From an uncultured Reyranella sp. (GTDB lineage Bacteria; Pseudomonadota; Alphaproteobacteria; Reyranellales; Reyranellaceae): DNA of 64,000 nt. Made by a program: the position numbers and the translations under genes. Below are positions 35,961-50,500 of the stretch, in pieces. The first letter of the stretch is position 1. Each line of letters begins with the position of its first letter. Location: the NCBI RefSeq assembly GCF_945957355.1, contig NZ_CAMFKM010000010.1, positions 124,001 to 188,000 of the forward strand. Direction: 5' to 3'. The notes beneath the pieces are model-generated. The model worked only from the letters and a program-made list of their open reading frames with translations. It did not search any database and was not told where the DNA came from.

Positions 35961-36872
35961 GTGGCCCGACTGGTTGGTCTGATCGCCCTTCTCTTCCTGG
36001 CGCTGCCGGCGGCGGCGCAGGAGCGCAAGGAAGTCGATCTTGCGCTGGTGCTGGCGATCGATATTTCCGGCAGCATCGACCCAGACGAAGCCAGGCTGCA
36101 GCGCCAGGGCTATGTCGAGGCCTTCAACGACCCCGTGATCATCCGGGCCATCCTGGGCGGCAATCACGGCCGCATCGCCGTTGCCTACTTCGAATGGTCC
36201 GACTCGTGGATCCAGAAGCTGCTGATCGACTGGACCCTGCTCGATTCGGAGGCCGCCATCGCGGACTTCCGCCAGCGACTGGCCGACGCCCCGATCTCGA
36301 TCTCGCGCCGCACCTCGATCAGCGGCGCGATCCGCTACGCCATCCCCATGTACAGCCGCAGCCCCTACGAACCCGAGCGCAAGGTGCTCGACATATCGGG
36401 CGATGGATCGAACAACGATGGCGGCTTGGTCACCGAGATCCGCCACGACGCGCTGAAGGAGCGCATCGTCATCAACGGCCTGCCGATCATGAACGGCCGC
36501 CCCAACCCGTTCGGCTTTCCGGCCGAGGACGATCTCGACAAATACTACCTGCACTGCGTCACCGGCGGGCCGCGCTCCTTCGTCGAGGTCGCGCGCAGCT
36601 TCGAGGATTTCCCCCGCGCCGTGCGCAAGAAGCTCCTGCAGGAAGTGGCCGATATCGGCCCACTGAACGACTTCGACGTCGGTGAACTCGGCACAACGCG
36701 CGACGGGCTGCAGCTCGCGCAATTGGGAAGCGGCGGCGCCGGCCGCCGTGCGGTCAAGGCGGACGATGACTACACCCGCTTCGTGCGGCCGGAGTACGAA
36801 CTGGGCTGCGACGTTGGCGAACGCCGGTCGCGCGATTTCTGGCAGCGCCGCTTCGGCATCACGCCCGACTGA
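35961..36872 (+). CDS. Exported DUF1194 (von Willebrand A-like) protein
   Basis: A protein of 303 residues with a GTG start at 35961, directly after GGAGGTCGCC. The signal peptide (MARLVGLIALLFLALPAAAQ) ends near residue 20. The mature N-terminus has the metal-ion-dependent adhesion site DISGSID in VDLALVLAIDISGSIDPDE, then ISGAIRYAIPMYSR and KVLDISGDGSNNDG, the VWA fold pattern. DUF1194 proteins are widespread in alphaproteobacteria without a settled function; protein-protein or metal-dependent binding in the periplasm is the general idea. Confidence 0.85.
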   Translation: MARLVGLIALLFLALPAAAQERKEVDLALVLAIDISGSIDPDEARLQRQGYVEAFNDPVIIRAILGGNHGRIAVAYFEWSDSWIQKLLIDWTLLDSEAAIADFRQRLADAPISISRRTSISGAIRYAIPMYSRSPYEPERKVLDISGDGSNNDGGLVTEIRHDALKERIVINGLPIMNGRPNPFGFPAEDDLDKYYLHCVTGGPRSFVEVARSFEDFPRAVRKKLLQEVADIGPLNDFDVGELGTTRDGLQLAQLGSGGAGRRAVKADDDYTRFVRPEYELGCDVGERRSRDFWQRRFGITPD

Positions 36873-36924
36873 GGCGAAGCGGGACCGGGGCGGGACTCGC
36901 AGCGCCTGGTCCGGCGGCGCTGCA

Positions 36925-37821
36925 TCAATCGAGCTTAAGAACGGGAAGCGCTGACAGTTTCCGTGCCGCGAATTCGAGGAACGCATCGATCTTCGGTGCA
37001 CGATGGGCGCGGCCCTTGGTGAGGAGCTGCACCGGCAGCGGCGGCGGCTCGAAGCTGCGCAACAGGCGCACGAGACGTCCGGCGGCGAGATCCTCGGCGA
37101 CCTGATAGGAGAGGAACTGGGCGACGCCGCGGCCCTCGCGCGCGAGGCGCAGGCGGGTCTCGATATCGTCGACGCGCAGCCGGCCCGCGAGATGGGTGGG
37201 GGCGCCGCGACGGCGGCCGCGGAAGGTCCATTCCATTGCCCCGCGGGACGTGCCCAGCACCGCCTCGTGCCGCGCGAGATCCGCCGGTTCCTTCGGCGTG
37301 CCATGCTTCGCGAGATAGGCGGGACTCGCCACCCACCGCCGCCGAACATGCCCCACCGGCCGGGCGACGAGACTTGAATCGCGAAGGGCGCCGATGCGGA
37401 CCGCCACGTCGATGCCTTCCTCGATGAGGTCGACGTTGCGATCGTTCAGCATGAGTTCGATCTCGACGCCGGCGTGACTGTCGAGGAAACGGGTCGCAAG
37501 CGCCGCGACATGGCGCCGGCCGAACTGCACCGGCGCGGCGATGCGCAGCAGCCCGCGCACCGGCGCCTCACGAGCCCCCGCCGCCGCCGCCTCGTATTCC
37601 GCAACGACAGCCCGGGCCCGCTCGTAGAGCGCGCGGCCCGCTTCCGTCGGTGCGAGGCGCCGTGTCGTGCGATCGATGAGGCGCACGCCGATACGATCCT
37701 CGAGCGCCGCCAAGGCGCGCGTCACCGCCGGGGCCGAGCGGCGCAGACGCTGCGCCGCTCGCACCAGGCTTCCCTCCTCCACGATGCGCACGAAGACATC
37801 GAACTCGTCCAGCCGATCCAT
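36925..37821 (-). CDS. LysR-family transcriptional regulator
   Basis: A regulator of 298 residues. The winged HTH lies at the N-terminus (DEFDVFVRIVEEGSLVRAAQ, then RRSAPAVTRALAALEDRIGV), and the ligand-binding domain begins around residue 90 (GLLRIAAPVQFGRRHVA). It belongs to the large subgroup near DmlR/YafC-like regulators. It is divergent from the GFA-type gene across 98 AT-richer bases, where its operator is expected, so control of the GFA/PNPOx pair is likely. Ligand unknown. Confidence 0.9.
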   Translation of the reverse strand: MDRLDEFDVFVRIVEEGSLVRAAQRLRRSAPAVTRALAALEDRIGVRLIDRTTRRLAPTEAGRALYERARAVVAEYEAAAAGAREAPVRGLLRIAAPVQFGRRHVAALATRFLDSHAGVEIELMLNDRNVDLIEEGIDVAVRIGALRDSSLVARPVGHVRRRWVASPAYLAKHGTPKEPADLARHEAVLGTSRGAMEWTFRGRRRGAPTHLAGRLRVDDIETRLRLAREGRGVAQFLSYQVAEDLAAGRLVRLLRSFEPPPLPVQLLTKGRAHRAPKIDAFLEFAARKLSALPVLKLD

Positions 37822-37919
37822 ATTATTCTTCCAGCTTATGCAATTCTAACTTTATCACTCATCCAATTATCGCGGCAATCGACTGGACCTATCTTGGTGG
37901 CAACCAGGAGGATGCGGAG

Positions 37920-38315
37920 ATGTTGAACGGAAGCTGCCTCTGCGGCGCCGTCGCCTACGAGGCCGATGCGCCTGTCGAGCGGATCGTGCACTGCCATTGC
38001 CACACCTGCCGCAAGACGCACGGAACCGCCTTCGCGTCCGTCACGGCAGTACCCCGCGAAAAGTTCCGCTGGACGCGCGGCGAGGATGTCCTCGGCGCCA
38101 TCGAATCGTCGCCGGGCAAATTCCGCCGCTTCTGCGGCACGTGCGGCTCGCACGTGATGGCCGAGCGCGTCGCGCAACCGGTCGTTCTGCTGCGGCTGGG
38201 CTGTCTCGACACCGAAGTCGGTAACCGGCCCCAGGTCCATATCTGGCGATCGGACGCCGCGCCCTGGTACGATCCCAAGATCCAGTTCCCCGAGAAGCAG
38301 GAGGGCCTGCGATGA
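37920..38315 (+). CDS. GFA-family (CENP-V/glutathione-dependent formaldehyde-activating) zinc protein
   Basis: A zinc-binding protein of 131 residues with all expected cysteines: GSCLCGAVAYEA, HCHCHTCRKTHG and RFCGTCGSH. The fold was named for an enzyme proposed to speed formation of S-hydroxymethylglutathione, though many homologues have no shown activity. The start is at 37920, just past the divergent LysR promoter region. It overlaps the PNPOx-like gene by four bases (ATGA), so they are a two-gene operon. Confidence 0.88.
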   Translation: MLNGSCLCGAVAYEADAPVERIVHCHCHTCRKTHGTAFASVTAVPREKFRWTRGEDVLGAIESSPGKFRRFCGTCGSHVMAERVAQPVVLLRLGCLDTEVGNRPQVHIWRSDAAPWYDPKIQFPEKQEGLR

Positions 38316-39232
38316 CCGCAGACACGCCGGCCTTCCTGCCGTTCAATGCCGACGAGCAGGCGGCGCAGAGGCTGGCTGGCTACCGGATGGGACGAGCGCC
38401 GATCCGCCCCTTGCTACCGGAACAGCATCGCGCCTTCTTCCCCCTGCTGCCCTATCTGTTCGCCGCCACGCCGGATGCACGGGGCTGGCCCATGGCTTCG
38501 GTGCTGACAGGCTCCCCGGGGTTCGTCACCTCGCCCGATCCGGCGACGCTGCGCGTCGACGCGCTGCCGCGTGACGATGATCCCGCCGCGCCGGGATTCG
38601 CAGCCGGCAGCGAAGTCGGCCTGCTGGGGATCGAGCTCTCGACGCGGCGGCGTAACCGCGCCAATGGCCGCATCTTGACGCGCGACGCGGGGCTCACAAT
38701 TCACGTTACACAGAGCTTCGGCAACTGCCCGCAATACATCCAGACGCGCAACGTAGTCGGACGCGACAGGAAGGCCGGTCCGGTCGAGACGTTGGCGGGG
38801 CTGGACGAATCGGCGCGCGATCTCATCGAATCAGCCGACACGTTCTTCGTTGCCAGCCGGGGCCGGGCAGAGCTGGGCGCCGAGGGAGGGTTCGATATGT
38901 CCCATCGCGGGGGCAGGCCGGGCTTCGTCGGCGTGCACGGCGATACGCTCGTCATTCCCGACTTCCGCGGCAATCGCTTCTTCAACACGCTGGGCAACCT
39001 GCTGGGTGACCCACGGGCCGGCCTGCTGTTCGTGAACTTCGGCACCGGGGACGCGCTGCAGCTCCAGGGCACGGTGACCATCGACTGGCATCCCGGCGAG
39101 GTCGGGCCGGCCGGGACCGAGCGCCTGTGGCGCGTCCGGGTCGAGCGGGCGTGGAGCACCCGTTCCGCTTTCCCCTACCTCACGCTTTTCAGGGAATATG
39201 CACCGACAACGCTGCTGACGGGCATCTGGTAG
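38312..39232 (+). CDS. Pyridoxamine 5'-phosphate oxidase-family FMN-binding protein
   Basis: A protein of 306 residues with a split-barrel flavin-reductase-like fold. Recognisable parts are HRAFFPLLPYLFAATPDARG, the GLLGIELSTRRRNRANGRI segment and the C-terminal GRPGFVGVHGDTLVIPDFRG and FFNTLGNLLGDPRAGLLFV blocks that line the flavin site in this branch. Family members reduce or oxidise small substrates with FMN or F420; true vitamin B6 synthesis is unlikely because the length and residues differ from PdxH. It is coupled to the GFA gene by a four-base overlap. Confidence 0.82.
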   Translation: MTADTPAFLPFNADEQAAQRLAGYRMGRAPIRPLLPEQHRAFFPLLPYLFAATPDARGWPMASVLTGSPGFVTSPDPATLRVDALPRDDDPAAPGFAAGSEVGLLGIELSTRRRNRANGRILTRDAGLTIHVTQSFGNCPQYIQTRNVVGRDRKAGPVETLAGLDESARDLIESADTFFVASRGRAELGAEGGFDMSHRGGRPGFVGVHGDTLVIPDFRGNRFFNTLGNLLGDPRAGLLFVNFGTGDALQLQGTVTIDWHPGEVGPAGTERLWRVRVERAWSTRSAFPYLTLFREYAPTTLLTGIW

Positions 39233-39293
39233 CCACATTCATCCCTACAACTCCAAACCGTCATGGTAGTGTCGTGCTGGGGTTGGGACTGTC

Positions 39294-40430
39294 GTGGGAA
39301 ACAGAATCAGCATCGTTATGCCGACGCGCAATCGCGTGTCGCTGCTGCGGCGTGCGCTCGCGGGGGTGCAGGCCCAGACGGTTTGGGACAAGGAAATCGT
39401 CGTCGTCGATGACGCCTCGACTGACGGAACGATTGCCATGCTCGCGAACGAATTTCCGCATGTGAAGGTGGTGCACCACAGGTTCTCGCGGGGAGCGAGC
39501 GCCGCGCGCAATTCCGGCGTTGCCGCCGCGACCGGGGACTGGATCTTCTTCCACGACGACGACGACCTGATGCACCCGTCACACCTCGCCGATCTGCTTG
39601 CCGCGACGCTTGCGGCACCACCGAACTCGCTGGTCGCCGGCCGCTCGCGCGACTTCGCGGTCGTCGGCGACGAAGTGGTTCTCGGCGCCCCGGTGTGGAC
39701 GGCGGCGGATCGCTCCGACACCGACACGCTGATCCAGTTCCTCGATCCCAATGGTCCGCGCACCATCACCCACACCACGATCCTGTGGCCGCGACACCTG
39801 TTCGACAGGGTGAAATGGGACGATACGCTCAGCTTCTACGAGGATTTCGACCTGTGCGGGCGCGCGATCCTCGCCGGCCTGCATATGCGGGGACGGGAGG
39901 TCGGCATGTATTACATCCGCGTGCATGCGGGGCCCCGCCTGAGTGCCGCTGGCGACGACACCGCCCAACTCGTATCCTCGGCACGATACTGGCTGAAATG
40001 GGCGGCGCTGCTGCACCATCGCCTCGAGCATCGCGCGTACGCGCAGGTGCTGCGCGACGGCCTGATGGATTGCCGGATCAGACTGTCCAACCGTCCCGCC
40101 GGCCAGGCCCATATGCCGCAACTCGAAGCGGCGTTCCGCCAGTGGGGTGGCGGCAGGCTCTACGTGACCCCGCGACCGCGCAACCGGCTGAAGCGGGCCA
40201 TCGGCAATGCCGTCGTGAACTTCGGTGGCTTTCCGGCCCTGCATCGCCTGCTCGGCCTGGTCGACTCGCTCCGGCGCACGGGGAAGTCCTACCTCGACAC
40301 GCTGCAGGCCCCCGCCACGAGGACCGACAGCCAAGACGCCGCCCACATACGGTACTACGAAGCCCTAAGCGGTTCTCAGACCGATGCCGGACGCACCCGC
40401 GCCACCATGGCCTCGAGGGCCAACAGATAG
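39294..40430 (+). CDS. Family 2 glycosyltransferase
   Basis: A GT-A-fold glycosyltransferase of 378 residues with a GTG start at 39294. The nucleotide-sugar site is ISIVMPTRNRVSLLRRALAG, and EIVVVDDASTDGT, GASAARNSGVAAATGDWIFF and the metal-binding DDDD (residues 85-88) follow. FYEDFDLCGRAILAGL resembles the acceptor/catalytic ED motif. It has no membrane span. The last 55 bases overlap the convergent AroQ gene, so the C-terminal Ser/Arg-rich tail is encoded over its 3' end. Acceptor unknown; no capsule or LPS cluster surrounds it. Confidence 0.87.
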   Translation: MGNRISIVMPTRNRVSLLRRALAGVQAQTVWDKEIVVVDDASTDGTIAMLANEFPHVKVVHHRFSRGASAARNSGVAAATGDWIFFHDDDDLMHPSHLADLLAATLAAPPNSLVAGRSRDFAVVGDEVVLGAPVWTAADRSDTDTLIQFLDPNGPRTITHTTILWPRHLFDRVKWDDTLSFYEDFDLCGRAILAGLHMRGREVGMYYIRVHAGPRLSAAGDDTAQLVSSARYWLKWAALLHHRLEHRAYAQVLRDGLMDCRIRLSNRPAGQAHMPQLEAAFRQWGGGRLYVTPRPRNRLKRAIGNAVVNFGGFPALHRLLGLVDSLRRTGKSYLDTLQAPATRTDSQDAAHIRYYEALSGSQTDAGRTRATMASRANR

Positions 40431-40813
40431 GAGTCGACGCCGAAGCCCGCGATCATCCCCACCGCCGCCTCGGCGGTGATGGAGCCGAAGCCGCGCTTCT
40501 CGATGTTGGTCATGTGGATCTCGATCGCCGGCATGGAAATCGATCGCAGGCAATCGCGCAGCGCGTGACCGGCGTGGAGAAAGCCCGCGGGATTGAACAG
40601 CAGCCCGTCGACCTTGGCGCGGTCGGCCTTGTAGATCGCCGACACGGCCTCGCCTTCCGTATTCGTATAGAAGATCTCGATCTCCACGCCGATATCCCTG
40701 GCCCGACGCCGGATCGCGGCGTCGAGTTCCTTGGCGGTGGTCGTGCCATAGAGTTCCGGCTGCCGACGGCCCAGATACTCCATGTTCGCGCCCTGAATCA
40801 GCAGAAGCTTCAT
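40376..40813 (-). CDS. aroQ: Type II 3-dehydroquinate dehydratase (divergent AroQ)
   Basis: A flavodoxin-like dodecameric enzyme fold of 145 residues, normally making 3-dehydroshikimate. Family residues can be placed: Asn10 in IQGANMEYLG, Arg17 and Tyr22 in RRQPELYG, Asn74/His80 in NPAGFLHAGHALRD and His100 in EIHMTNI. The usual RE-F-R block at the lid/substrate site is shortened to KRGFG, so one conserved Arg is missing, and NHEG is replaced by NTEG. It may therefore be a paralogue with altered substrate or activity; the sole shikimate enzyme role cannot be assumed. Confidence 0.78.
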   Translation of the reverse strand: MKLLLIQGANMEYLGRRQPELYGTTTAKELDAAIRRRARDIGVEIEIFYTNTEGEAVSAIYKADRAKVDGLLFNPAGFLHAGHALRDCLRSISMPAIEIHMTNIEKRGFGSITAEAAVGMIAGFGVDSYLLALEAMVARVRPASV

Positions 40814-40866
40814 CAGGCAATGCTAGGACAATTTTGCCCGCAAGCGAACCACAACAGTTCCGCGGA

Positions 40867-42318
40867 TCAACGCGGCAGGGTGGAAGATCCCATCAAGCTT
40901 TCGTCAATCGAGCGGGCACACTGGCGACCCTCGCGGATCGCCCAGACGACCAGTGACTGGCCGCGACGCATGTCGCCGGCGGCAAACAGCCTCGGCACCG
41001 AAGTCTGGTAGTCCTTCATATTGGCCGCGACGTTGCCGCGCGGATCGAGCGCGACGCCCGCCTGCTCCACCAAGCCGGGTCGGCGGGGCCCGAGGAATCC
41101 CATGGCCAGCAGCACCAGGTCGGCCCGAAGCTCGAAGGTGCTGCCCGCGACCTCCTGCATGCCCATGCGCCCGTCGGCGCCTTTGACCCATTCGACGCGC
41201 ACGCACTCCAGCGCCTCGACCTTGCCATTGCTGCCAAGCGCCCGCTTGGTCAGCACCGCGAAATCGCGCGCCGCACCTTCCTCGTGGCTCGACGAGGTGC
41301 GCAGCTTGAGCGGCCAGTCCGGCCAGGTCAGCGCCTTGTTCTCGCGCACCGGCGGCTGCGGCATGACCTCGAGCTGCGTTACCGAGGCCGCCCCATGGCG
41401 GTTCGAGGTGCCCACGCAATCGGAGCCGGTATCGCCGCCGCCGATCACGATGACGTGCTTGCCCTTGGCGGTGAGCGTGCCCCGCGGCGCGGCGCGCGCC
41501 TCGTCGTCGCCGGCATTGCGCTTGTTCTGCTGGGTCAGGAAATCCATCGCGAAATGGATGCCGTTCAGCTCGCGGCCCGGGACTTCGAGATCGCGCGGCA
41601 GCTCGGCGCCACCGGTCAGCGCGACCGCGTCATAGCCTTCGAGCAGCGACTTGATCGACAGGGTGGCACCGACCTCGACGCCAGTCCGGAACTCGACGCC
41701 CTCGGCCTCCATCTGGCGCATGCGCCGGTCGATATGGTGCTTCTCCATCTTGAAGTCGGGAATGCCGTAGCGCAGCAGACCGCCGATCCGGTCGGCCTTC
41801 TCGAACACGGTCACCGAATGGCCGGCCCGCGCGAGCTGCTGGGCGCAGGCGAGACCCGACGGCCCCGAGCCCACGACGGCGACGCGCTTGCCCGTTTTCT
41901 GGACGGGCACGAGCGGCTGGATCCAGCCCTCCTGCCAACCGCGATCGACGATCGCACATTCGATCGACTTGATGGTCACCGGGTTGTCGTCGATGTTCAG
42001 CGTGCACGAGGCCTCGCAGGGCGCGGGGCAGATGCGGCCGGTGAACTCGGGAAAGTTGTTGGTCGAGTGCAGGACTTCGAGCGCGTCCTTCCAGCGGTCG
42101 CGGCGCACCAGCTCGTTGAACTGCGGGATGATGTTGTTGACCGGGCAGCCGTTGTGACAATACGGGATGCCGCAATCCATGCAGCGCGCGCCCTGCCGCG
42201 ACACCTCGGCCGGTGGCATCGGCAGGACGAACTCCTTGTAGTTCTTCAGGCGCTGCTCGACCGGTTCGTAGGACCGGTCCTTGCGCTCGATCTCGAGGAA
42301 GCCCGTGGCTAGGCCCAT
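40867..42318 (-). CDS. gltD: Glutamate synthase [NADPH] small subunit
   Basis: A protein of 483 residues that passes electrons from NADPH through FAD and Fe-S clusters to GltB. The N-terminal Cys motifs [17 protein letters not shown] and CPAPCEASC bind two 4Fe-4S clusters. The FAD site is [20 protein letters not shown] with [15 protein letters not shown], and the NADPH site is [20 protein letters not shown]. Length is normal. It lies 65 bases downstream of gltB on the same strand, as one operon for ammonium assimilation with glutamine synthetase. Confidence 0.96.
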   Translation of the reverse strand: MGLATGFLEIERKDRSYEPVEQRLKNYKEFVLPMPPAEVSRQGARCMDCGIPYCHNGCPVNNIIPQFNELVRRDRWKDALEVLHSTNNFPEFTGRICPAPCEASCTLNIDDNPVTIKSIECAIVDRGWQEGWIQPLVPVQKTGKRVAVVGSGPSGLACAQQLARAGHSVTVFEKADRIGGLLRYGIPDFKMEKHHIDRRMRQMEAEGVEFRTGVEVGATLSIKSLLEGYDAVALTGGAELPRDLEVPGRELNGIHFAMDFLTQQNKRNAGDDEARAAPRGTLTAKGKHVIVIGGGDTGSDCVGTSNRHGAASVTQLEVMPQPPVRENKALTWPDWPLKLRTSSSHEEGAARDFAVLTKRALGSNGKVEALECVRVEWVKGADGRMGMQEVAGSTFELRADLVLLAMGFLGPRRPGLVEQAGVALDPRGNVAANMKDYQTSVPRLFAAGDMRRGQSLVVWAIREGRQCARSIDESLMGSSTLPR

Positions 42319-42383
42319 GTCAGTAACTCCAGCTCAAAACCTTTGCAGATGATCGCGAGGGCTCGGGATGACGGCGAGGGCCG

Positions 42384-47024
<4,641 letters not shown>

Positions 47025-47287
47025 AATTCTACCCTGCTGGCGCGCTAGCTGGTCCAGCATCCCCCCGGATGCGTTCGCTTATCCAAGCATTATTAGCCCG
47101 GGCGCCCATCCGAACGAAAGCCCTCGTTGCATCGCGAGAGCCGGGCTGAGAAAGCGGCGCTACCGGCTTGGATTCGACGGGAGATTGCCGGCGACCGCCG
47201 GCGATGCATTGAAGAGGTCGCGCCCATGGCCTAACTTGCCGGCCGGACAGGGGCGGCGTTCATTGCCCCGGGGGAGAGACTGAGCTG

Positions 47288-47584
47288 ATGCCGGAACGTT
47301 CGATCGGTCGCAGGACGACCCTGCTCGTGGCTCCCCTGCTGGCCGCTGCCCTGGCCACGACCCTGGGGGCCTGCAACGGCCCGGGCGCCACCCAGGCCTG
47401 GACCGGTCCCGGCTGGTACCTCGAAAAGTCCTACATCATCGTCGGCGGCGGTCCCAAGGTGTTCGGCGGCCCCTTCACCTACGAGAAGTGCGAGGAAGAA
47501 CGCATCAAGATGGGACCGATCACCTCGCCGGAAATGCTCTGCGTGAACCATCCCGGCAAGCCGAAGCAATACGGCGGTTACTAG
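47288..47584 (+). CDS. Small predicted lipoprotein, unknown function
   Basis: I do not recognise this family. It has 98 residues with a lipobox at LGAC (Cys29) after a hydrophobic stretch (TLLVAPLLAAALATT). The mature part is about 70 residues (WTGPGWYLEKSYIIVGGG, then FGGPFTYEKCEEER and EMLCVNHPGKP) with two further Cys that could form a disulfide. It is divergent from gltB and convergent with putA, 9 bases from the putA stop. Confidence 0.68.
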   Translation: MPERSIGRRTTLLVAPLLAAALATTLGACNGPGATQAWTGPGWYLEKSYIIVGGGPKVFGGPFTYEKCEEERIKMGPITSPEMLCVNHPGKPKQYGGY

Positions 47585-47593
47585 CCTCGACCT

Positions 47594-50500
47594 CTAGCCG
47601 ACCGCCATCAGGCTGGCATTGCCGCCGGCAGCGGCGGTGTTGACGCTGAGCGACACCTCGTCGAACAGGAGCTCGCGCGGATAGGGCGCGACATGGACCG
47701 GCACGATTCGGCCCGGCCGGTCCGCGATGCGGCGGGTAAGCGTCACCAGCTCCTCCGAGCTGCCAGCAAAAAGAACGGCGGCGATGTCCTCGGATTCGCT
47801 CGCGGCGACACGATTGCCCGTGGCTTGCACGAGCGCTTGCTGTGCCTTCAACTCCGCCCCATCGCTCGCAACGCAGAGGATCGTGCCGCGCGGCCGCAGC
47901 GCGTAGCTGTTGCGCTCGCCGACCGGTCCGGCGCGTTCGCCCTGGCTCACGTCGATCGAGGGTCGGCGCGACAGGAGGCGATGAACATAGAGCGGCCCGC
48001 CCGCCTTCGGGCCCGTGCCCGACAGGCCATGGCCGCCGAACGGCTGAACACCGACGACGGCGCCGATCATGTTGCGGTTGACGTACTGGTTGCCGGCCGC
48101 ACTCGCCGCCGTCGCCCGGTCGATCGTCTCGTCGATGCGGCTTTGGACGCCGAAGGTCAGGCCGAATCCGGTCGCGTTCACCGCGCGGATGATCTTCTCC
48201 ATGTCATCGCGCGCGTAGCGCAGGAAATGCAGCACCGGGCCGAACACTTCGCCCGGCAGGTCAGAAACCGCGCCGATCTCGATCAAGGTCGGCGGCACGA
48301 AAGTGCCCTGCACCGCTTCGGCCGGAAGTGGCGCCTGATGGATACGATGGCCGGCCGCTCGCATGCGGTCGACATGATCGAGCAGGCGCTTCCGCGCCTC
48401 CGTCGAGATGACGGGCCCGACATCGACCGGGAGCCGATCCGGATTGCCGATGCCCAGCTCCGCCATCGCGCCCTGCAGCAGGGGCACGACCCTGTCGGCG
48501 ATGTCGTCCTGGAGGCAGAGGACGCGCAACGCCGAGCAACGCTGGCCGGCCGAATCGAAGGCCGAGGACAGTACGTCGATCACCAGCTGTTCGGGCAGCG
48601 CCGAGGAATCCGCCACCATCGCGTTCTGGCCGCCGGTCTCGGCGATCAACGGCACCGGCTTCCCGTCGGCGCCGAGACGGCGCGCCAGGGTGCGGTTGAT
48701 CGATTGCGCGGCCTCGGTCGAGCCGGTGAAGACGACGCCGGCGACCCTCGCGTTCGCGACCAGCCGCTTGCCGACCTCGCCGTCGCCCGGCAGCAACTGC
48801 AGCGCCGTGGCCGGCACGCCGGCTTCGCGCAGGATCGCCACGGCAAGGGAAGCGATCAACGGCGTCTCTTCGGCCGGCTTGGCGATGACGGCATTGCCCG
48901 CCGCCAGCGCGCCGGCGACCTGGCCCGTGAAGATCGAGAGCGGGAAGTTCCACGGGCTGATGCAGGCGACGACACCCAGCGGCCGGTGCGTCTCGTTGTC
49001 GAATCCTGCGATGTTGCCCGCGTAGTAGCGCAGGAAATCGACCGCCTCGCGCACCTCGCCCACGGCATTGCCCAGCGTCTTGCCGGCCTCGCGCATGATC
49101 GGCCCCAACAGCTTTTCCAGGCGAGCTTCCATCAGGTCGGCCGCCCGGCGCAGGATCGCGGCCCGATCGGCGGGCGCCGCCGACCAGGGCTCGGCCGTGG
49201 CGCAAGCCTCATCGACCAGCTCGGGCGTGGCGTCGACGACAGTGCCGATGAGATCACCCTTGTCCGCAGGGTTCCGCACCTCGCGTTCTGTACCGTCGCG
49301 CGGGCCATCGGCCAGCACCGGCATCGCGCGCAACGGCGTCGACGCACTCCCGGTCAGTTCGTGCGCCAGCACGGCGAGCACGTCCTCGCTGACCAGATCG
49401 AGGCCCCGAGAATTGGCGCGCTGCGGCCCGAACAGGTCGCGCGGCAACAGGATCATCGGATGCGGCGCACCGACCGGCGTGAGGGCGCGGGCGCGCTCGA
49501 CCGGATCGGCCAGTAAACTGCTGGTCGTCACGTCGGGATCGGCGACCTGGTTCACGAAGGAGGTGTTGGCGCCGTTCTCGAGCAGACGGCGCACCAGATA
49601 GGCGAGCAGGGTCTCGTGCGTGCCGACGGGTGCATAGATGCGGCACGGCCGGTTGAGCTTGTCGCGCCCGACGACTTCCTCGTAGAGCGGCTCGCCCATG
49701 CCATGCAGGCACTGGAACTCATACTGGCCGGCATAGAAATTCTCGCCGGCCATTGCGTGGATCGACGCCAGCGTCAGCGCGTTGTGCGTGGCGAATTGCG
49801 GGAACGCCGCATCCGGCGCGGCCAGCAGCTTGCGCGCGCAGGCGAGGTAGGAGACGTCGGTGTGGATCTTGCGCGTGAAGACCGGGAAGTCCTCCAGCCC
49901 TTCGACCTGCGCGCGCTTGATCTCGCTATCCCAATAGGCGCCCTTGACCAGCCGGATCATCAGCCGGTGCCGGCTGCGGCGGCCGAGATCGATCAGATGG
50001 TCGATCACGAAGGCCGCGCGCTTCTGGTAGGCCTGCACCACGAAGCCGATCCCGTTCCAGCCTTCGAGCGCAGGATCGAAACAGAGCCGCTCCAGCAGGT
50101 CGAGCGAGAGTTCGAGCCGGTCAGCCTCCTCCGCGTCGATGTTCACGCCGATGTCGTAGCTGCGAGCGAGCATGGCGAGGTCGCGCAGGCGCGGATAGAG
50201 TTCGGCGTGGACGCGCTCGGCCTGCGAGCGGCTGTAGCGCGGATGCAGCGCCGAGAGTTTCAGCGAGATGCCGGGGCCCTCGTAGATGCCGCGGCCGGCG
50301 GACGCCTTGCCGATGGCATGGATCGCGCGTTCGTAGGCCAGGCGGTAGTGCTCGGCCTGACCGGCGGTGATCGCGGCCTCGCCCAGCATGTCGTAGGAAT
50401 AGCGGAAGCCCTCGGCCTCGAGGCGCCGGCCGTTGCCCAACGCCTCCTCGATCGTCTGGCCGGAAACGAACTGCTCGCCCATCAGACGCATGGCGATATT

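Noticed and set aside
47910..47945. Further GACCGGTC-type sequence inside putA resembling the TetR operator core
   Set aside because: An 8-base GC palindrome is expected by chance in a genome with this composition, it lies in coding sequence and it lacks the flanking symmetry.
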